DNA from: Thermoplasmata archaeon
GTDB lineage: Archaea; Thermoplasmatota; E2; UBA202; JdFR-43
Length of the DNA: 54,125 bases
Direction of reading: 5' to 3'
Assembly: GCA_021162065.1 (NCBI GenBank)
Contig: JAGGZK010000053.1
Location: 1-54,125, forward strand
Shown: in pieces, positions 35,536 to 46,857 of the stretch
Layout: each line of letters begins with the position of its first letter
Position numbering within the stretch: the first letter of the stretch is position 1
Position numbers and translations under genes: made by a program
The notes under the pieces: generated by a model
Seen by the model: only the letters and a program-made list of their open reading frames with translations
Database searches by the model: none
What the model was told of the DNA's origin: nothing

Positions 35536-37496
35536 AGAGATTGATAATATGTGAGAAGAACATTGCAGCAAGGCGAATAGCGTGGATACTCTCAGATGGA
35601 AAGGCAAGGCAGAAGAGGATTTTCAACATCCCGTATTACCAGTTCAACAACACCATTGTTATAGGTTTGAGGGGGCATATCAAAAAACTGGATTTTCCGA
35701 AAGAATATGGGAGATGGGAAAATGTGAAACCCCGTGAACTCATCTGGGTTGAGCCCGTGAAGAAAATAGGGGAGATGGCCATCGCCAACGCCATAAAGAC
35801 TCTGGCAAAGGATGCAAAGGAGGTGATAATAGCCACGGATTATGACAGGGAGGGGGAGCTTATAGGGGCAGAGGTGCTGGATTTGATTCCTAAGGGCATA
35901 GAGGTAAAAAGAGCACGTTTCAGCTCCATAACTCCCGCAGAAATAAAGAAGGCATTTGAAAATCTTCAGGATGTGGACATGAATCTGGCAAGATCGGCGG
36001 AGGCGAGGCAGTACATAGACCTCATATGGGGCGCGAGTTTGACCCGTTTCATATCTCTCGCATCAGGGCAACTTGGAAAGGATTTTCTTTCCGTGGGAAG
36101 GGTGCAATCTCCCACACTCGCAATGATAGTGGAGAGGGAAAGGGAAATCCAGAATTTTGTGCCCAAACCCTTCTGGAAGATAAGGGTATTCTTTGAAAAG
36201 GACGGTGTGAAATTTGAGGGAGAATATCCCGAAAAGATATGGGATGAGGAAGAGGCGGAGAATATATATAGAAAATTGAAGGAGGTAGAAAGGGGCAGGG
36301 TTCTGGTTTTCAAAAAGGAGATAAGATATGACCGCCCGCCGCCCCCATTTGATACCACATCCTTTCTGAAGGAAGCATCATCCATGGGAATCTCCGCACC
36401 CCATGCCATGAAGATTGCTGAAGAGCTTTACATGAACGGGCTTATATCATACCCAAGAACAGACAACACGGTATATCCCCCTCTTCCCTTCAAAAACATT
36501 CTCAGCAAACTCGCCAAGGTGTATCCGGAGGAGGTGAAGGAAGTTTTTTCCATGTTGAGGAGTAGACCCGTCTCGGGCAAAAAGGAGAGCAAGGATCATC
36601 CACCAATTCATCCTGTAGACGCCTCTCGCCTGCAGGGGAGTCATGCCAAGATATTTGATTTAATCGCAAGGCGGTTTATGGCAACCCTGAGCAAAGATGA
36701 TGTGCTGGAGAGAAAGGAAGGAGAGATAGACATAAATGGTGTGGTGATAAAGGCGAAGGGACTCATTATAAAGGAAAAGAACTGGAGAAAGGTTTATCCT
36801 GCAAGGATAGAGGAGAAGCACATGCCCGATCTGGAGGAGGGGGAGGAAATAGAAATAGTGAAGGTGGAAAGAAGGAAGGACAAGACAAGGCCTCCCCGCC
36901 GCTACACTCAGGGAAGTCTAATTGTGGAGATGGAAAGGAAGGGTCTCGGAACCAAGGCGACAAGGCATGAGATAATAGGAAAACTGTATGAGAGAAATTA
37001 CATCTCCGGAAAGCAGATAGTTCCGACACCATCCGCCTTTGCCGTTGTGGATGCTCTCAAAGAGGGGGCAGAGATAATAACCAAGCCGGACATGACAGCC
37101 CGCCTGGAAAGAGAGATGGATTTAATTGCGGAAGGCGAGAAAAGTTTTGAAGAGGTGATAGAGGAATCCAGGCATATACTGGAGAAGGCATTCGAGATTC
37201 TGGAGAAGAACAGGGAGAGTATAGGAAGAGAGATAAAGGAGGCCATAAGCAAACAGAATTTCTTCGGGAAATGCCCCGTATGCGGAGGAGACCTTGTGAT
37301 AATGAAATCCAACAGGGGGAAAAGATTCATAGGGTGCACCAACTTTCCAAAATGCACCAACAGCTATCCACTCCCCCAGAGGGGAAAGATTATTTTCGAG
37401 GGAGATTACTGCCAGAAATGTGGAGCGCCCATAGTGACGAGTATATACAGAGGAAAGAAATGGAAAAAGTGCGCCGACATGAAATGTGGCGAATAA
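35532..37496 (+). CDS. topA: DNA topoisomerase I (type IA)
   Basis: LIICEKNIAARRIA, ATDYDREGELIG, GLISYPRTDNTVYPP; C-terminal Zn-binding motifs. Confidence 0.96.
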   Translation: MKRLIICEKNIAARRIAWILSDGKARQKRIFNIPYYQFNNTIVIGLRGHIKKLDFPKEYGRWENVKPRELIWVEPVKKIGEMAIANAIKTLAKDAKEVIIATDYDREGELIGAEVLDLIPKGIEVKRARFSSITPAEIKKAFENLQDVDMNLARSAEARQYIDLIWGASLTRFISLASGQLGKDFLSVGRVQSPTLAMIVEREREIQNFVPKPFWKIRVFFEKDGVKFEGEYPEKIWDEEEAENIYRKLKEVERGRVLVFKKEIRYDRPPPPFDTTSFLKEASSMGISAPHAMKIAEELYMNGLISYPRTDNTVYPPLPFKNILSKLAKVYPEEVKEVFSMLRSRPVSGKKESKDHPPIHPVDASRLQGSHAKIFDLIARRFMATLSKDDVLERKEGEIDINGVVIKAKGLIIKEKNWRKVYPARIEEKHMPDLEEGEEIEIVKVERRKDKTRPPRRYTQGSLIVEMERKGLGTKATRHEIIGKLYERNYISGKQIVPTPSAFAVVDALKEGAEIITKPDMTARLEREMDLIAEGEKSFEEVIEESRHILEKAFEILEKNRESIGREIKEAISKQNFFGKCPVCGGDLVIMKSNRGKRFIGCTNFPKCTNSYPLPQRGKIIFEGDYCQKCGAPIVTSIYRGKKWKKCADMKCGE

Positions 37497-37649
37497 TCAG
37501 GCGCCGCCCTTCCTCTCCTTGGATTTGGGTCTGAGACGGGATGAACCACATCTTCTGCACTTCTTTGCCTTGAGTGGATTACGGGCATTGCAGTTCATGC
37601 ATATGAGCTTATTGAGCAATCTCGCTTCCGCCTCAGGAAATCGTGCCAT
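37497..37649 (-). CDS. rpl40e: Ribosomal protein eL40 (50 aa; not in supplied ORF track)
   Basis: Manual translation [50 protein letters not shown]. Confidence 0.93.
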   Translation of the reverse strand: MARFPEAEARLLNKLICMNCNARNPLKAKKCRRCGSSRLRPKSKERKGGA

Positions 37650-37690
37650 GGGAGGTAAAAGTGGTGGGATTTATAAATATTTGGATATCC

Positions 37691-39448
37691 CTACTTCTTC
37701 TTTCCGGGTTTCTTCAGCATCACAGCCACTATTGCCACAAAAATGATAAAGGATGCAATCAGAATGTATCTATCATTTCCACTTTCTTCCGAGGGATGGG
37801 ATATGCCAAAAAGTTGATTATCACTTTTCATGAAAATCGATTTTATTAATCCAATTGCATCATCATATTTCCCCTTCTCCACCATCTCCTTGGCCATGCT
37901 GTATTCTTGGCTCAATTCACTTCCATTTATGATTTCATCCACACCAGCCCTTATGTTTGCCATGCTCAGGGCAATTCTCGCCACCATCTCCTTTTCTTCC
38001 TCATCCATGCCTTTTATGACAGAAGCCATGTTGCATATGGTGGTGTAATAATCATCCTTCCACATTCTGAGAACCTTTGCCCTATTCTCCTTGCTTACTC
38101 CAAGATAGAGTTTCTGCATGAGAAATGCCTGCCTCTGCATTTCTGTATCGGTGAGTGTCATGATATCAGATGTTTTGTCACTTTTCAGGGCTATCTCCTC
38201 CATCCTCTCATTTTCCTTTATAAGCACGTGTTCCACGCTGCTGAAATCCGTTTTGCCTACGTTGCTCAATATCGCCAGCGCCTGCTCTGCCGCCATGCCA
38301 TTTGTATATTCCTCCGCTATGGCCGTATCACATATGTGGACGGGCACAAATATGGAGGCGCATTGGTCGGGGGCGAACCAGCCCATGGTTATGCCGTCCC
38401 CTGTGGGGATTCTGAAGATCATTGTGGCCTTCTTCTCTCCCTCACACATTCCTCTAAGACCATTCAAATCCTCTGACTGCATGCGGGAGAGATTCATCAA
38501 ATCCATAACCGTAATTCTTCCGTATTTCTGCTGAAGAATATCCTTTATTTTATTCTCCCATGCATAATATTCATAGCATACCCTCACCTGCGCCCTCTTT
38601 CCGTCTATCTCCTCCACTTCCACATAAAAATTCCCCACCTTTGCCCCCTCTCCCTTAGATATCTTCACCTTGTTTCCCGCAGGTGTTTGTTTTGCAACCA
38701 CACCGTTCTCATCTATTTTAGTAAACTTCACTCCCTCCATCCCTCCAATTCTCACGGTCTGCCATTTTCTAACGCTTCCCTCAAAAACCCTATCAAAATC
38801 GGAGGCGATGGCAACCCTACGTAGCAACCTTGTATGCCAAAGCTGCTTCGGATAGTTGGACATGACAACGATACCATCCGCCTTTTCACTCACAAAGTGG
38901 AAGGCATCCGCCTCTATTACATATGCATCGTTCCTACCAACAACAAAAAGATTCTCTCCCACACCGGGGGCATGCATCTCCTGAACTTCTTTGAGCAGAT
39001 TAACCGCCTCTTCTGTAGTGCTGGCCGTCTGGGCGGCATACCGCAGCCAGTCAAAGTCGTCCCAGGAAAACTTTGTGGGATTGACATAAAAGGTGGGAGA
39101 GTCGGCATCTCCATAGGCTATATCGGCGTCGCTCATCAGCATTCCCGCCTTGAATATATTGGGCGGGGCATCTCCAGCGGTGACCACTCCTATGACCTTG
39201 TGTTCAAATCTGTAGGGAATATTGTATCCCTTCCATGGGTGGTGATATGTGTATTCATATCCTTTCTCGATCATGCACAGGACCTGGGTGCCCGGACGCG
39301 AGGGGTCGCGAACCTTCATAAAGAGGTTATAATCCCCCGCCGTCCCCCCATCCATCACAATAACATCCTTGCATGCAGTGGCCATGGGCATAAACAATAT
39401 GATGATAACCATAACCACCGCATACCTTCTCATCATCAATAAATGCAC
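37691..39448 (-). CDS. Secreted, C-terminally anchored C69/U34-type Ntn-hydrolase (dipeptidase-like)
   Basis: Signal peptide ending ATA followed by CKDVIVMDGGTAGDYNLFMKVRDPSR; C-terminal TM. Confidence 0.8.
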   Translation of the reverse strand: MHLLMMRRYAVVMVIIILFMPMATACKDVIVMDGGTAGDYNLFMKVRDPSRPGTQVLCMIEKGYEYTYHHPWKGYNIPYRFEHKVIGVVTAGDAPPNIFKAGMLMSDADIAYGDADSPTFYVNPTKFSWDDFDWLRYAAQTASTTEEAVNLLKEVQEMHAPGVGENLFVVGRNDAYVIEADAFHFVSEKADGIVVMSNYPKQLWHTRLLRRVAIASDFDRVFEGSVRKWQTVRIGGMEGVKFTKIDENGVVAKQTPAGNKVKISKGEGAKVGNFYVEVEEIDGKRAQVRVCYEYYAWENKIKDILQQKYGRITVMDLMNLSRMQSEDLNGLRGMCEGEKKATMIFRIPTGDGITMGWFAPDQCASIFVPVHICDTAIAEEYTNGMAAEQALAILSNVGKTDFSSVEHVLIKENERMEEIALKSDKTSDIMTLTDTEMQRQAFLMQKLYLGVSKENRAKVLRMWKDDYYTTICNMASVIKGMDEEEKEMVARIALSMANIRAGVDEIINGSELSQEYSMAKEMVEKGKYDDAIGLIKSIFMKSDNQLFGISHPSEESGNDRYILIASFIIFVAIVAVMLKKPGKKK

Positions 39449-39522
39449 ATGTAATAAATGTATTTTTCCTTGATTTCGGTAAAAGTTTGCAAATTTTAAA
39501 TATGTGAAAGTTAATTAATTCA

Positions 39523-40590
39523 ATGGAAAGAAGGAAGATTCTGCTTCTCATCATTGCCCTCTTCATTTTTCTCCTGGTGGCATCCATCCTCATATTCCTT
39601 CAGTTTGCCGTGGAAAATGAATATTTTACTCCAATAGCAGGAAAACCCTATAACATGAGAATGGATGTTGATGATGATAAAGTCCTTTTCCTGGTGGATG
39701 TTGACATATGCAATCCCAATAGTTTTAATATCTCATTCACAAAGGAAATGATAGATGGCACCATAAAGTTTAACGGAGAAAAAATAGGAAAGGTAATCAT
39801 GAAGAGGGCGGTTAATCTTTCTGCCAGAAATATGACGAACATCACCCTTGTGGCGGAAATAGAGAATAGTAAAGTTGCAGGATGTCTTCTCTCCCATATA
39901 AAAAATAATGAGGAGAGCAGAATAGATTTCATAATTCCGGTTAACTTCACCATTGGAGGGGTGAAATTCAAAACCAGATACTTCAATGGCACTTCCACAT
40001 TGAACACATCCATATTGGAGGAGGTGGACAAGGAAGTGGAGAAGATAGCATTTCCTCTTCTCTTTAGTGTGAAAAAATCCACTTCCTTGTGGAGGGTGGA
40101 AGGAGAGGAAATAAAATTCGATACTCATCTGGATGCCTGTTGTTTTCCTTTTATTCCTGTTTTACCCTTCAATATGACCCTTTCTGCCAACAATGTGAGC
40201 ATAGCCCAGATGCATTCCCTCACATCCTATCATATCCTTCACAGAAGAAATATTGGCATGGATATGGAAACCATTGTTATCAAAGATAATATCGATGACT
40301 ATCTTTCCACCCTCTCCAGTAATCCATTAAATAGAACGCATCTAAAAGCAGAGATATTTTTCAGAATGTTTTTCAGAGAGTTCAGGTTTGTAAAGGAATG
40401 GAACTATGAGATAAACCCCACAGATTTGATGGGGAGCATGAAAATATCCATGCAGGAGCAGGAGAAGAAAAAGATCACGAATATTCCCGAAATTATTTCA
40501 GGCATCTCGGTTATGTGGGCATTGTTCGGTGTCTTTCTGGCAGGGGCGGTCAGGCATATTAAAAGAAAGGAACGCCAAAAATTATTATAG
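39523..40590 (+). CDS. Membrane protein with N- and C-terminal TMs and extracellular LEA-like domain
   Basis: RKILLLIIALFIFLLVASILIFLQF; DVDICNPNSFNISF; C-term ISGISVMWALFGVFLAGAV. Confidence 0.7.
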   Translation: MERRKILLLIIALFIFLLVASILIFLQFAVENEYFTPIAGKPYNMRMDVDDDKVLFLVDVDICNPNSFNISFTKEMIDGTIKFNGEKIGKVIMKRAVNLSARNMTNITLVAEIENSKVAGCLLSHIKNNEESRIDFIIPVNFTIGGVKFKTRYFNGTSTLNTSILEEVDKEVEKIAFPLLFSVKKSTSLWRVEGEEIKFDTHLDACCFPFIPVLPFNMTLSANNVSIAQMHSLTSYHILHRRNIGMDMETIVIKDNIDDYLSTLSSNPLNRTHLKAEIFFRMFFREFRFVKEWNYEINPTDLMGSMKISMQEQEKKKITNIPEIISGISVMWALFGVFLAGAVRHIKRKERQKLL

Positions 40591-40607
40591 GCAAAGCATT
40601 TTTCCTT

Positions 40608-42836
40608 GTGCTTGCCAGAATATGGGTGAACGGCATCGTTCAGGGTGTCGGCTTCCGCCCGTTTGTGTATAGAATTGCTGTCACGCTCGGACTTAAAGGA
40701 TATGTTCTTAACATGGGGGATGCGGGTGTTGAAATAGAGGTGGAGGGGGAAGAGGAAAAAATAAAAAAATTTGTTGAGACACTGGAAAAAAGAAAGCCGC
40801 CGCTGGCCTCCATAGAGAGCATAAAGATTGAGTTTCGAGAGGAGAAGGGTTATGAAAATTTTGAAATAAGAAAGAGCAGGGAGGAAAGAGGGGAAGGTAT
40901 TTCCGTAATCCCTCCAGATATAGCCATATGCGATGATTGTCTTGAAGATATGGAGAGGGAGGGAAGGAGGCATAACTACTTTTTCACCACATGCACCAAT
41001 TGCGGGCCAAGGTTCACAATAATAAGGCGTTTGCCATACGACAGACCCAACACCACCATGGATGAGTTTGAGATGTGTAAGGACTGCCACGCGGAGTATA
41101 CCAACCCTCTGGACAGACGCTACCATGCCCAGACCATAGCATGCATAAATTGTGGGCCTGAAATTTTTTTAAAATGGAGAAAGGAGACTCTGAAAGGAGA
41201 AGATGCCATATGGAAAGCATGTGAGATTCTTGGAGAAGGAAAAATAGTTGCCATTAAAGGTGTTGGTGGCTATCATCTTTCATGCATTGCCAGTGATGAA
41301 AGTGCTGTCAGAAATTTGAGAAGGCTTCTTGGAAGGCCCCAGAAACCCTTTGCCCTCATGGCAAAAAACATGGAAATGGTGAGGGAGATAGCATATGTGA
41401 ATGACGAAGAGGAAAAAATGCTCCTGAGTCATATACGCCCCATTGTGCTGCTAAATAAAAGGAAGGAGTTGCCCCACGTTGCCCCCCATCTCCACAATTA
41501 TGGTGTAATGCTTCCCTATACAGGGCTTCATTACCTCCTTTTCAAAAAGATAGATGCGCCGCTAATAATGACCTCCGCCAATTTCCCTGGAAAACCCATA
41601 ATTCATACAGAGAAGGAGATTGAAAGAATGGGAGCAGATGCCATATTATTTTACAATCGCCGCATATGGCAGAGGTGCGATGATTCCATAGTTAGAGTTG
41701 TGGACGGCAGGGCGTTGCTGATAAGAAGGAGTAGAGGCTTTGTTCCTGTTTCCATTCCTGTTGCTAAAGGGAAAACAAAAATACTTGCTACAGGGGCAGA
41801 GGAAAATGTGGTGGCATGCCTGCTGAAAGAAAAACATGCCTTCCTCACCCAATACCTGGGCCATGTGAACAGCGTGGAAAACCTGGAATTTTTTGAAGAT
41901 GCTATAAAACATCTATCCGGTTTAATCAATTTTAAGGCAGAAGGTGTTGCCTGTGATATGCATCCTGCATTCCTCAGCAGCAAATATGCGGAGGGAATTG
42001 CAGAAAAGGAGAATATTCCATTGTTCAGGGTGCAGCATCATCATGCCCATGTTGCGGGAGTGATGGCAGAGTATGGATTAAAAGAGGCAATAGGAATTGC
42101 CATGGACGGCTTTGGATATGGTGAGGACGGCATGGCATGGGGAGGAGAGGTGATATATTCCAATATTGCCTCATATGAAAGAGTTGCACATCTTGAATAT
42201 CATCCCATGCCCGGCGGAGACACGGCAACCCGCTACCCTCTTCGCATAGTGGCGGGCATTCTTGGGAGGAATGCGGAGGAATTTTTGATGGAGAGGAGGG
42301 ATGCTTTTCCCCATGGAGAGAAGGAGATAGAGGTTGTTCTCAAAATGGTGGAGAAGGAAAGATTAAAAACAAGCAGCTGTGGCCGTTTACTGGATGGCAT
42401 TGCCGCCATGCTGGATATATGTCACAAAATGCATTATGAAGGGGAGGGGGCGATGAAGCTGGAGAGTGTGGCAAGGAATGGCAGAAACATACTGGAGATG
42501 GAGTCAGAGATAAAAAATGGTGTCATCCACACCAGAGAAATGGTGAGGGAACTTTTTGAAAGCATGGAGAAAGCAGAGAAGGAAGACCTGGCCTATTCCG
42601 CTGAGGAATATATTGCCACATCCATGGCAGAGGCGGCGATTATGGAAGCAGAGAAGAGAGGGATAAAGGATATGGTTCTCTCGGGAGGATGCGCCTACAA
42701 CGAGCATATCACAGGAAGGATAAAAGAAAGGGTGGAGGAGCACGGGCTTAATCTTTTCCTTCCCTCTCTAATTCCGTGTGGCGATGGAGGTATATCCTTC
42801 GGGCAGGCGATGGTGGCAGCGGAGAGGATGAAGTAG
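40608..42836 (+). CDS. hypF: Carbamoyltransferase HypF ([NiFe] hydrogenase maturation)
   Basis: Acylphosphatase domain VNGIVQGVGFRPFVYRIA; CDDCLEDM, CTNCGPRF; VQHHHAHVAGVM; SGGCAYNEH. Confidence 0.96.
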   Translation: MLARIWVNGIVQGVGFRPFVYRIAVTLGLKGYVLNMGDAGVEIEVEGEEEKIKKFVETLEKRKPPLASIESIKIEFREEKGYENFEIRKSREERGEGISVIPPDIAICDDCLEDMEREGRRHNYFFTTCTNCGPRFTIIRRLPYDRPNTTMDEFEMCKDCHAEYTNPLDRRYHAQTIACINCGPEIFLKWRKETLKGEDAIWKACEILGEGKIVAIKGVGGYHLSCIASDESAVRNLRRLLGRPQKPFALMAKNMEMVREIAYVNDEEEKMLLSHIRPIVLLNKRKELPHVAPHLHNYGVMLPYTGLHYLLFKKIDAPLIMTSANFPGKPIIHTEKEIERMGADAILFYNRRIWQRCDDSIVRVVDGRALLIRRSRGFVPVSIPVAKGKTKILATGAEENVVACLLKEKHAFLTQYLGHVNSVENLEFFEDAIKHLSGLINFKAEGVACDMHPAFLSSKYAEGIAEKENIPLFRVQHHHAHVAGVMAEYGLKEAIGIAMDGFGYGEDGMAWGGEVIYSNIASYERVAHLEYHPMPGGDTATRYPLRIVAGILGRNAEEFLMERRDAFPHGEKEIEVVLKMVEKERLKTSSCGRLLDGIAAMLDICHKMHYEGEGAMKLESVARNGRNILEMESEIKNGVIHTREMVRELFESMEKAEKEDLAYSAEEYIATSMAEAAIMEAEKRGIKDMVLSGGCAYNEHITGRIKERVEEHGLNLFLPSLIPCGDGGISFGQAMVAAERMK

Positions 42837-42877
42837 GAAGGCCAAAATTTTTTAATGGTAGCCGCATTCATTAGCAA

Positions 42878-43426
42878 ATGCTGAAGGAAATAATATTTTA
42901 TGGCAGAGGTGGACAGGGTGGTGTGACCGCAGCCAATCTTCTTGCCTCCGCCGCCCTCAAAAGCGGGAATAAAGGGGTGCAGGCGTTTCCTTTTTTCGGC
43001 GCAGAAAGGAGGGGTGCACCCGTAAAGGCATTCGCCAGGATAAGCGATGAGGAGATATATCTCAGGAGCCAGATTAGAGAGCCGGATGTGGTGGTTGTTC
43101 TCGATACAGGCATAATGGACGTGGTGAATGTTACGGAGGGGCTTAAGGAGGATGGCATAGTTCTTCTAAACACCCCAAGGAAGCCGTCAGAGGTGGAGAT
43201 GCCCTGCAGGGTTGCCACAGTGGATGCGACAACCATAGCATTAAACAACAAAATCCTTGTGGGAGGCATTCCTGTGGTGAATACACCGCTGGTGGGGGCA
43301 CTGGCGAAACTGCTGGATGGCGTCAATATAGAGGCGGTTAAGGAGGCCATAAAGGAGAGATTTGGCAAAAATGCGGAGGCAAACGCCAATGCGGCGGAGC
43401 AGGCATATAACGAGGTGGTTTTATGA
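42878..43426 (+). CDS. porG: Pyruvate:ferredoxin oxidoreductase gamma subunit
   Basis: [53 protein letters not shown]. Confidence 0.93.
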   Translation: MLKEIIFYGRGGQGGVTAANLLASAALKSGNKGVQAFPFFGAERRGAPVKAFARISDEEIYLRSQIREPDVVVVLDTGIMDVVNVTEGLKEDGIVLLNTPRKPSEVEMPCRVATVDATTIALNNKILVGGIPVVNTPLVGALAKLLDGVNIEAVKEAIKERFGKNAEANANAAEQAYNEVVL

Positions 43427-43671
43427 TAAAAACAGCTTTATCTACGCCTACTGAAGGGGCAATGGGAAAGACGGGCACATGGCGTGTTTTCCGCCCCGTG
43501 ATAGATAAAGAAAAGTGCATAAAATGCTGGTTCTGCTGGGTTTACTGCCCTGATGCAGCCATAGCAAGAAAGGAATATCCCGAGGTGGACTATGACTACT
43601 GCAAGGGATGCGGAATATGCGCCAATGAATGTCCTGTAAATGCCATAGAGATGAGGAGGGAGGAAAAATGA
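43423..43671 (+). CDS. porD: Pyruvate:ferredoxin oxidoreductase delta subunit (ferredoxin)
   Basis: [16 protein letters not shown] and [18 protein letters not shown]. Confidence 0.93.
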   Translation: MIKTALSTPTEGAMGKTGTWRVFRPVIDKEKCIKCWFCWVYCPDAAIARKEYPEVDYDYCKGCGICANECPVNAIEMRREEK

Positions 43672-44783
43672 TTGTTATAGATACCGGCAACCATATTGCT
43701 GCCCTCGCAGCCAAAATGGCGAAACCTCATGTTATTGCTGCATATCCCATAACGCCCCAGACAACCATAGTGGAGCGCCTTGCCCAGTATGTTGAAAATG
43801 GAGAGATGGATGCGGAGTTTATAAGAGTGGAGTCGGAGCATTCCGCCATGGCTGCCTGTATAGGGGCAGCAAGCGTGGGGGCGAGAACCTTCACGGCCAC
43901 CTCCTCGCACGGATTGCTATTAATGCATGAGATGCTTCACTGGGCGGGGCTGGCAAGGCTGCCCATAGTGATGGTGAATGTCAACCGTGCCCTCGGCCCG
44001 GGATGGAACATATGGAGTGATCTGAACGATTCCTTATCGCAACGCGACACCGGATGGATACAGTTTTATGCCTCAAGCGTGCAGGAAGCATATGACAACA
44101 TAATTCAGGCGTATAAGATTGCGGAAAACGAGGAGGTCATGCTTCCAGCCATGATATGCTACGACGGCTTTATATTAAGTCATACATCCATGCCGGCAGA
44201 AATTCCCGAGCAGCATGAGGTGGATAAGTTTCTGCCAGAATACAAGCCAGCATGGAAAATGGATGTGGAGAAGCCGGCAACACATGGGAATATAGTGCCG
44301 CCGGAATATTACATCCAGATAAGATATGATATGCATCTTGCCATGGAGAGGGCAAAGAAGATAATACAGGAGGTTGGAGAGGAATTTGGACGGAAGTTTG
44401 GCAGGGAGTATGGATTGATACATGAATACAGATGCGATGATGCTGATTATGTGATGGTAACCATGTCTTCTATAGCAGCAGAGGGGAGGGTGGCTGTTGA
44501 CAGATTGAGGGAGAAGGGAGAAAAGGTTGGACTGGTGAATTTAAGGACATTCCGTCCCTTCCCCCGTGAAATGCTGAAATACGACAAAATGATTGTTATA
44601 GATCGCGATATTTCTCCCGGATTGGGAGGTGTGGTGTACAATGAAATCAGAGGAAATGGAAGCGAGGTATATGGATTCATGGCCGGACTGGGAGGCATGG
44701 ACGTCAGTTATAAGGACATAGAGAGAATGTACGAACTTGCCAAACAGGGCAAGGAAGGATTGTATCCGCTGGAGGTGAAATGA
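43668..44783 (+). CDS. porA: Pyruvate:ferredoxin oxidoreductase alpha subunit
   Basis: [60 protein letters not shown]; start at 43668 overlaps porD stop. Confidence 0.95.
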   Translation: MIVIDTGNHIAALAAKMAKPHVIAAYPITPQTTIVERLAQYVENGEMDAEFIRVESEHSAMAACIGAASVGARTFTATSSHGLLLMHEMLHWAGLARLPIVMVNVNRALGPGWNIWSDLNDSLSQRDTGWIQFYASSVQEAYDNIIQAYKIAENEEVMLPAMICYDGFILSHTSMPAEIPEQHEVDKFLPEYKPAWKMDVEKPATHGNIVPPEYYIQIRYDMHLAMERAKKIIQEVGEEFGRKFGREYGLIHEYRCDDADYVMVTMSSIAAEGRVAVDRLREKGEKVGLVNLRTFRPFPREMLKYDKMIVIDRDISPGLGGVVYNEIRGNGSEVYGFMAGLGGMDVSYKDIERMYELAKQGKEGLYPLEVK

Positions 44784-45691
44784 TGGTGGCAATAAAGGAT
44801 TTACCGCTCGATGAAAAAATATTGAAGGGGCATGCTGCCTGTCCTGGCTGCCCCATAACCATTGCTTTAAGAATTGCTCTCAAGGCGCTGGGAGAGAAAA
44901 CCATGCTTGTAATCCCCGCCTCCTGCAGCGCCGTGGTGCAGGCATTGTATCCGAAAACGGCATTCAATGTGCCCACCCTTAACATCGCCTTTGAGGCGTC
45001 TGCGGCGGCAGCTTCTGGAGTCAGCTCCGCCCTAAAAGCGCTGGAGAAGGAGGATGTGCTCCCGGTTGTGTGGGCTGGAGATGGAGGAAGTTATGACATT
45101 GGCCTGCAGGCTTTATCGGGAGCGCTGGAGAGGGGAACGGATTTCATATATGTCTGCTACAATAACCAGATGTATTCCAACACGGGCATACAGAGGAGTG
45201 GGGCAACGCCCTATGGAGCATGGACCACCACAACATGGAAGGGAAAGGAAGAGCATCAGAAGGAACTGGCTGAAATAGTAATGGCACACCACATTCCATA
45301 TGTGGCGACGGCCACCATTGCCTATCCCACCGATTTATACGAAAAAATGAAGAAGGCCAAGGAGATGAAGGGACCCAGATATATTGAAATTCTCGCTCCC
45401 TGCCCACCTGGATGGAGATTCGATATGAGCAAGACGGTGGAGATGTCACGCCTTGCCGTGGAGACGGGGGCATGGGTTCTGTATGAAATGGTAGATGGAA
45501 AAATGGAATTCACGGGATACAGCAAGAGATTGCTTGCGGGCAAGAAAAGAAAGCCCATAAAGGATTGGCTCAAAATGCAGGGGAGATTCAGACATCTCAC
45601 AGAGGAAGATATAGAGGAGATAAAGAAGGAAATAGATGCCAAGTGGGATTACTATATGAAAATATATGGAGGAAATGAAGACGGGAAATGA
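44780..45691 (+). CDS. porB: Pyruvate:ferredoxin oxidoreductase beta subunit
   Basis: GHAACPGCP, VVWAGDGGSYDIGLQALSGALERG, YNNQMYSNTGIQRSG. Confidence 0.95.
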   Translation: MMVAIKDLPLDEKILKGHAACPGCPITIALRIALKALGEKTMLVIPASCSAVVQALYPKTAFNVPTLNIAFEASAAAASGVSSALKALEKEDVLPVVWAGDGGSYDIGLQALSGALERGTDFIYVCYNNQMYSNTGIQRSGATPYGAWTTTTWKGKEEHQKELAEIVMAHHIPYVATATIAYPTDLYEKMKKAKEMKGPRYIEILAPCPPGWRFDMSKTVEMSRLAVETGAWVLYEMVDGKMEFTGYSKRLLAGKKRKPIKDWLKMQGRFRHLTEEDIEEIKKEIDAKWDYYMKIYGGNEDGK

Positions 45692-46830
45692 TTGCCTACT
45701 TTGACGTGATAACAGGAGTAAGCGGGGACATGTTCCTCTCATCCCTCATAGATGCGGGATTCCCTGAAGAGAAATTGAGGGAGGAGCTGAAAAAACTTCA
45801 TCTGGATTTTGAACTCGTTGTAAAAAAAAGAAGGGATGTGATAGAAGCCACGACTCTGGAGGTCATGTACAACGAAGAGGAGGAAATGGAAAGGCATCTT
45901 TCAGATATCCTCACCATACTCGAAAATTCTGAAATCGATGATGAAGTCAAAGGAAAGGCAAAAGAACTCTTCCATCGTCTGGCAGAGGCGGAGGCAAAAA
46001 TTCATGGCACAAGCGTGGAGAAGATACATTTTCATGAAGTGGGGGCGGTAGATACAATAGTGGACATAGTTGGCTCCCTCATTGCCCTAAAGGGATTGGG
46101 CATAGAAGAGATATATTCCTCCCCTGTGGTGCTTGGAAAGGAAAAAGTAAAGACAGAGCATGGTGTGATACCCGTGCCAGCCCCCGCCACCTTAGAACTT
46201 TTGAAGGGGAAGCCAGTGAGATTTTCCTCCGTGCCCACGGAAATGACCACACCGACCGGGGCTGTGTTGATATCCATGGCGGAATTTTCCTATCCGGAGA
46301 TGGAGATAAAGAGCATAGGATACGGCATGGGAAAGAAAAAGATGGATATGCCGAATGTGCTCAGGGTCGTCATAGGGAAAAAATCATTCATCCATGATTT
46401 ATATGTAATAGAAACTAACATAGATGATATGAGTTCCGAGGTATATCCCTTCATAATTGAAAGGTTGCTGGGTGCTGGAGCGATGGACGCCTTTGTTATG
46501 CCAGCAATCATGAAGAAGGGAAGAGCGGGCAATCTGCTCAGGGTCATTGCACCTGCTGAAAATCTGGAGGAAATAAAGGGTATAATTTTCAATGAGACCT
46601 CCACTCTGGGCATAAGATATCACGGGGTGAGGAGGCATGTTCTGGAAAGGAGGATAATAAAGGTGGAAACTGAATATGGGGAGATAAGGGTGAAAGTAGG
46701 GTATCACAACGGAAAGGTGACCACCATCTCGCCAGAATATGAGGACTGCAGGAGGATTGCGGAGAAAAGCAAAGTTCCGCTGAAGAAAATATATGAGGAA
46801 GCAAGGGAAAGGGCGAAGAAGATGCTATAA
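45688..46830 (+). CDS. larC: LarC-type nickel pincer cofactor biosynthesis protein (DUF111)
   Basis: YFDVITGVSGDMFLSSLID, IHFHEVGAVDTIVDIVG, PTEMTTPTGAVLI, ETNIDDMSSEVY. Confidence 0.93.
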   Translation: MIAYFDVITGVSGDMFLSSLIDAGFPEEKLREELKKLHLDFELVVKKRRDVIEATTLEVMYNEEEEMERHLSDILTILENSEIDDEVKGKAKELFHRLAEAEAKIHGTSVEKIHFHEVGAVDTIVDIVGSLIALKGLGIEEIYSSPVVLGKEKVKTEHGVIPVPAPATLELLKGKPVRFSSVPTEMTTPTGAVLISMAEFSYPEMEIKSIGYGMGKKKMDMPNVLRVVIGKKSFIHDLYVIETNIDDMSSEVYPFIIERLLGAGAMDAFVMPAIMKKGRAGNLLRVIAPAENLEEIKGIIFNETSTLGIRYHGVRRHVLERRIIKVETEYGEIRVKVGYHNGKVTTISPEYEDCRRIAEKSKVPLKKIYEEARERAKKML

Positions 46831-46857
46831 CTTTTATATCCCGCACCATTTTTCATC

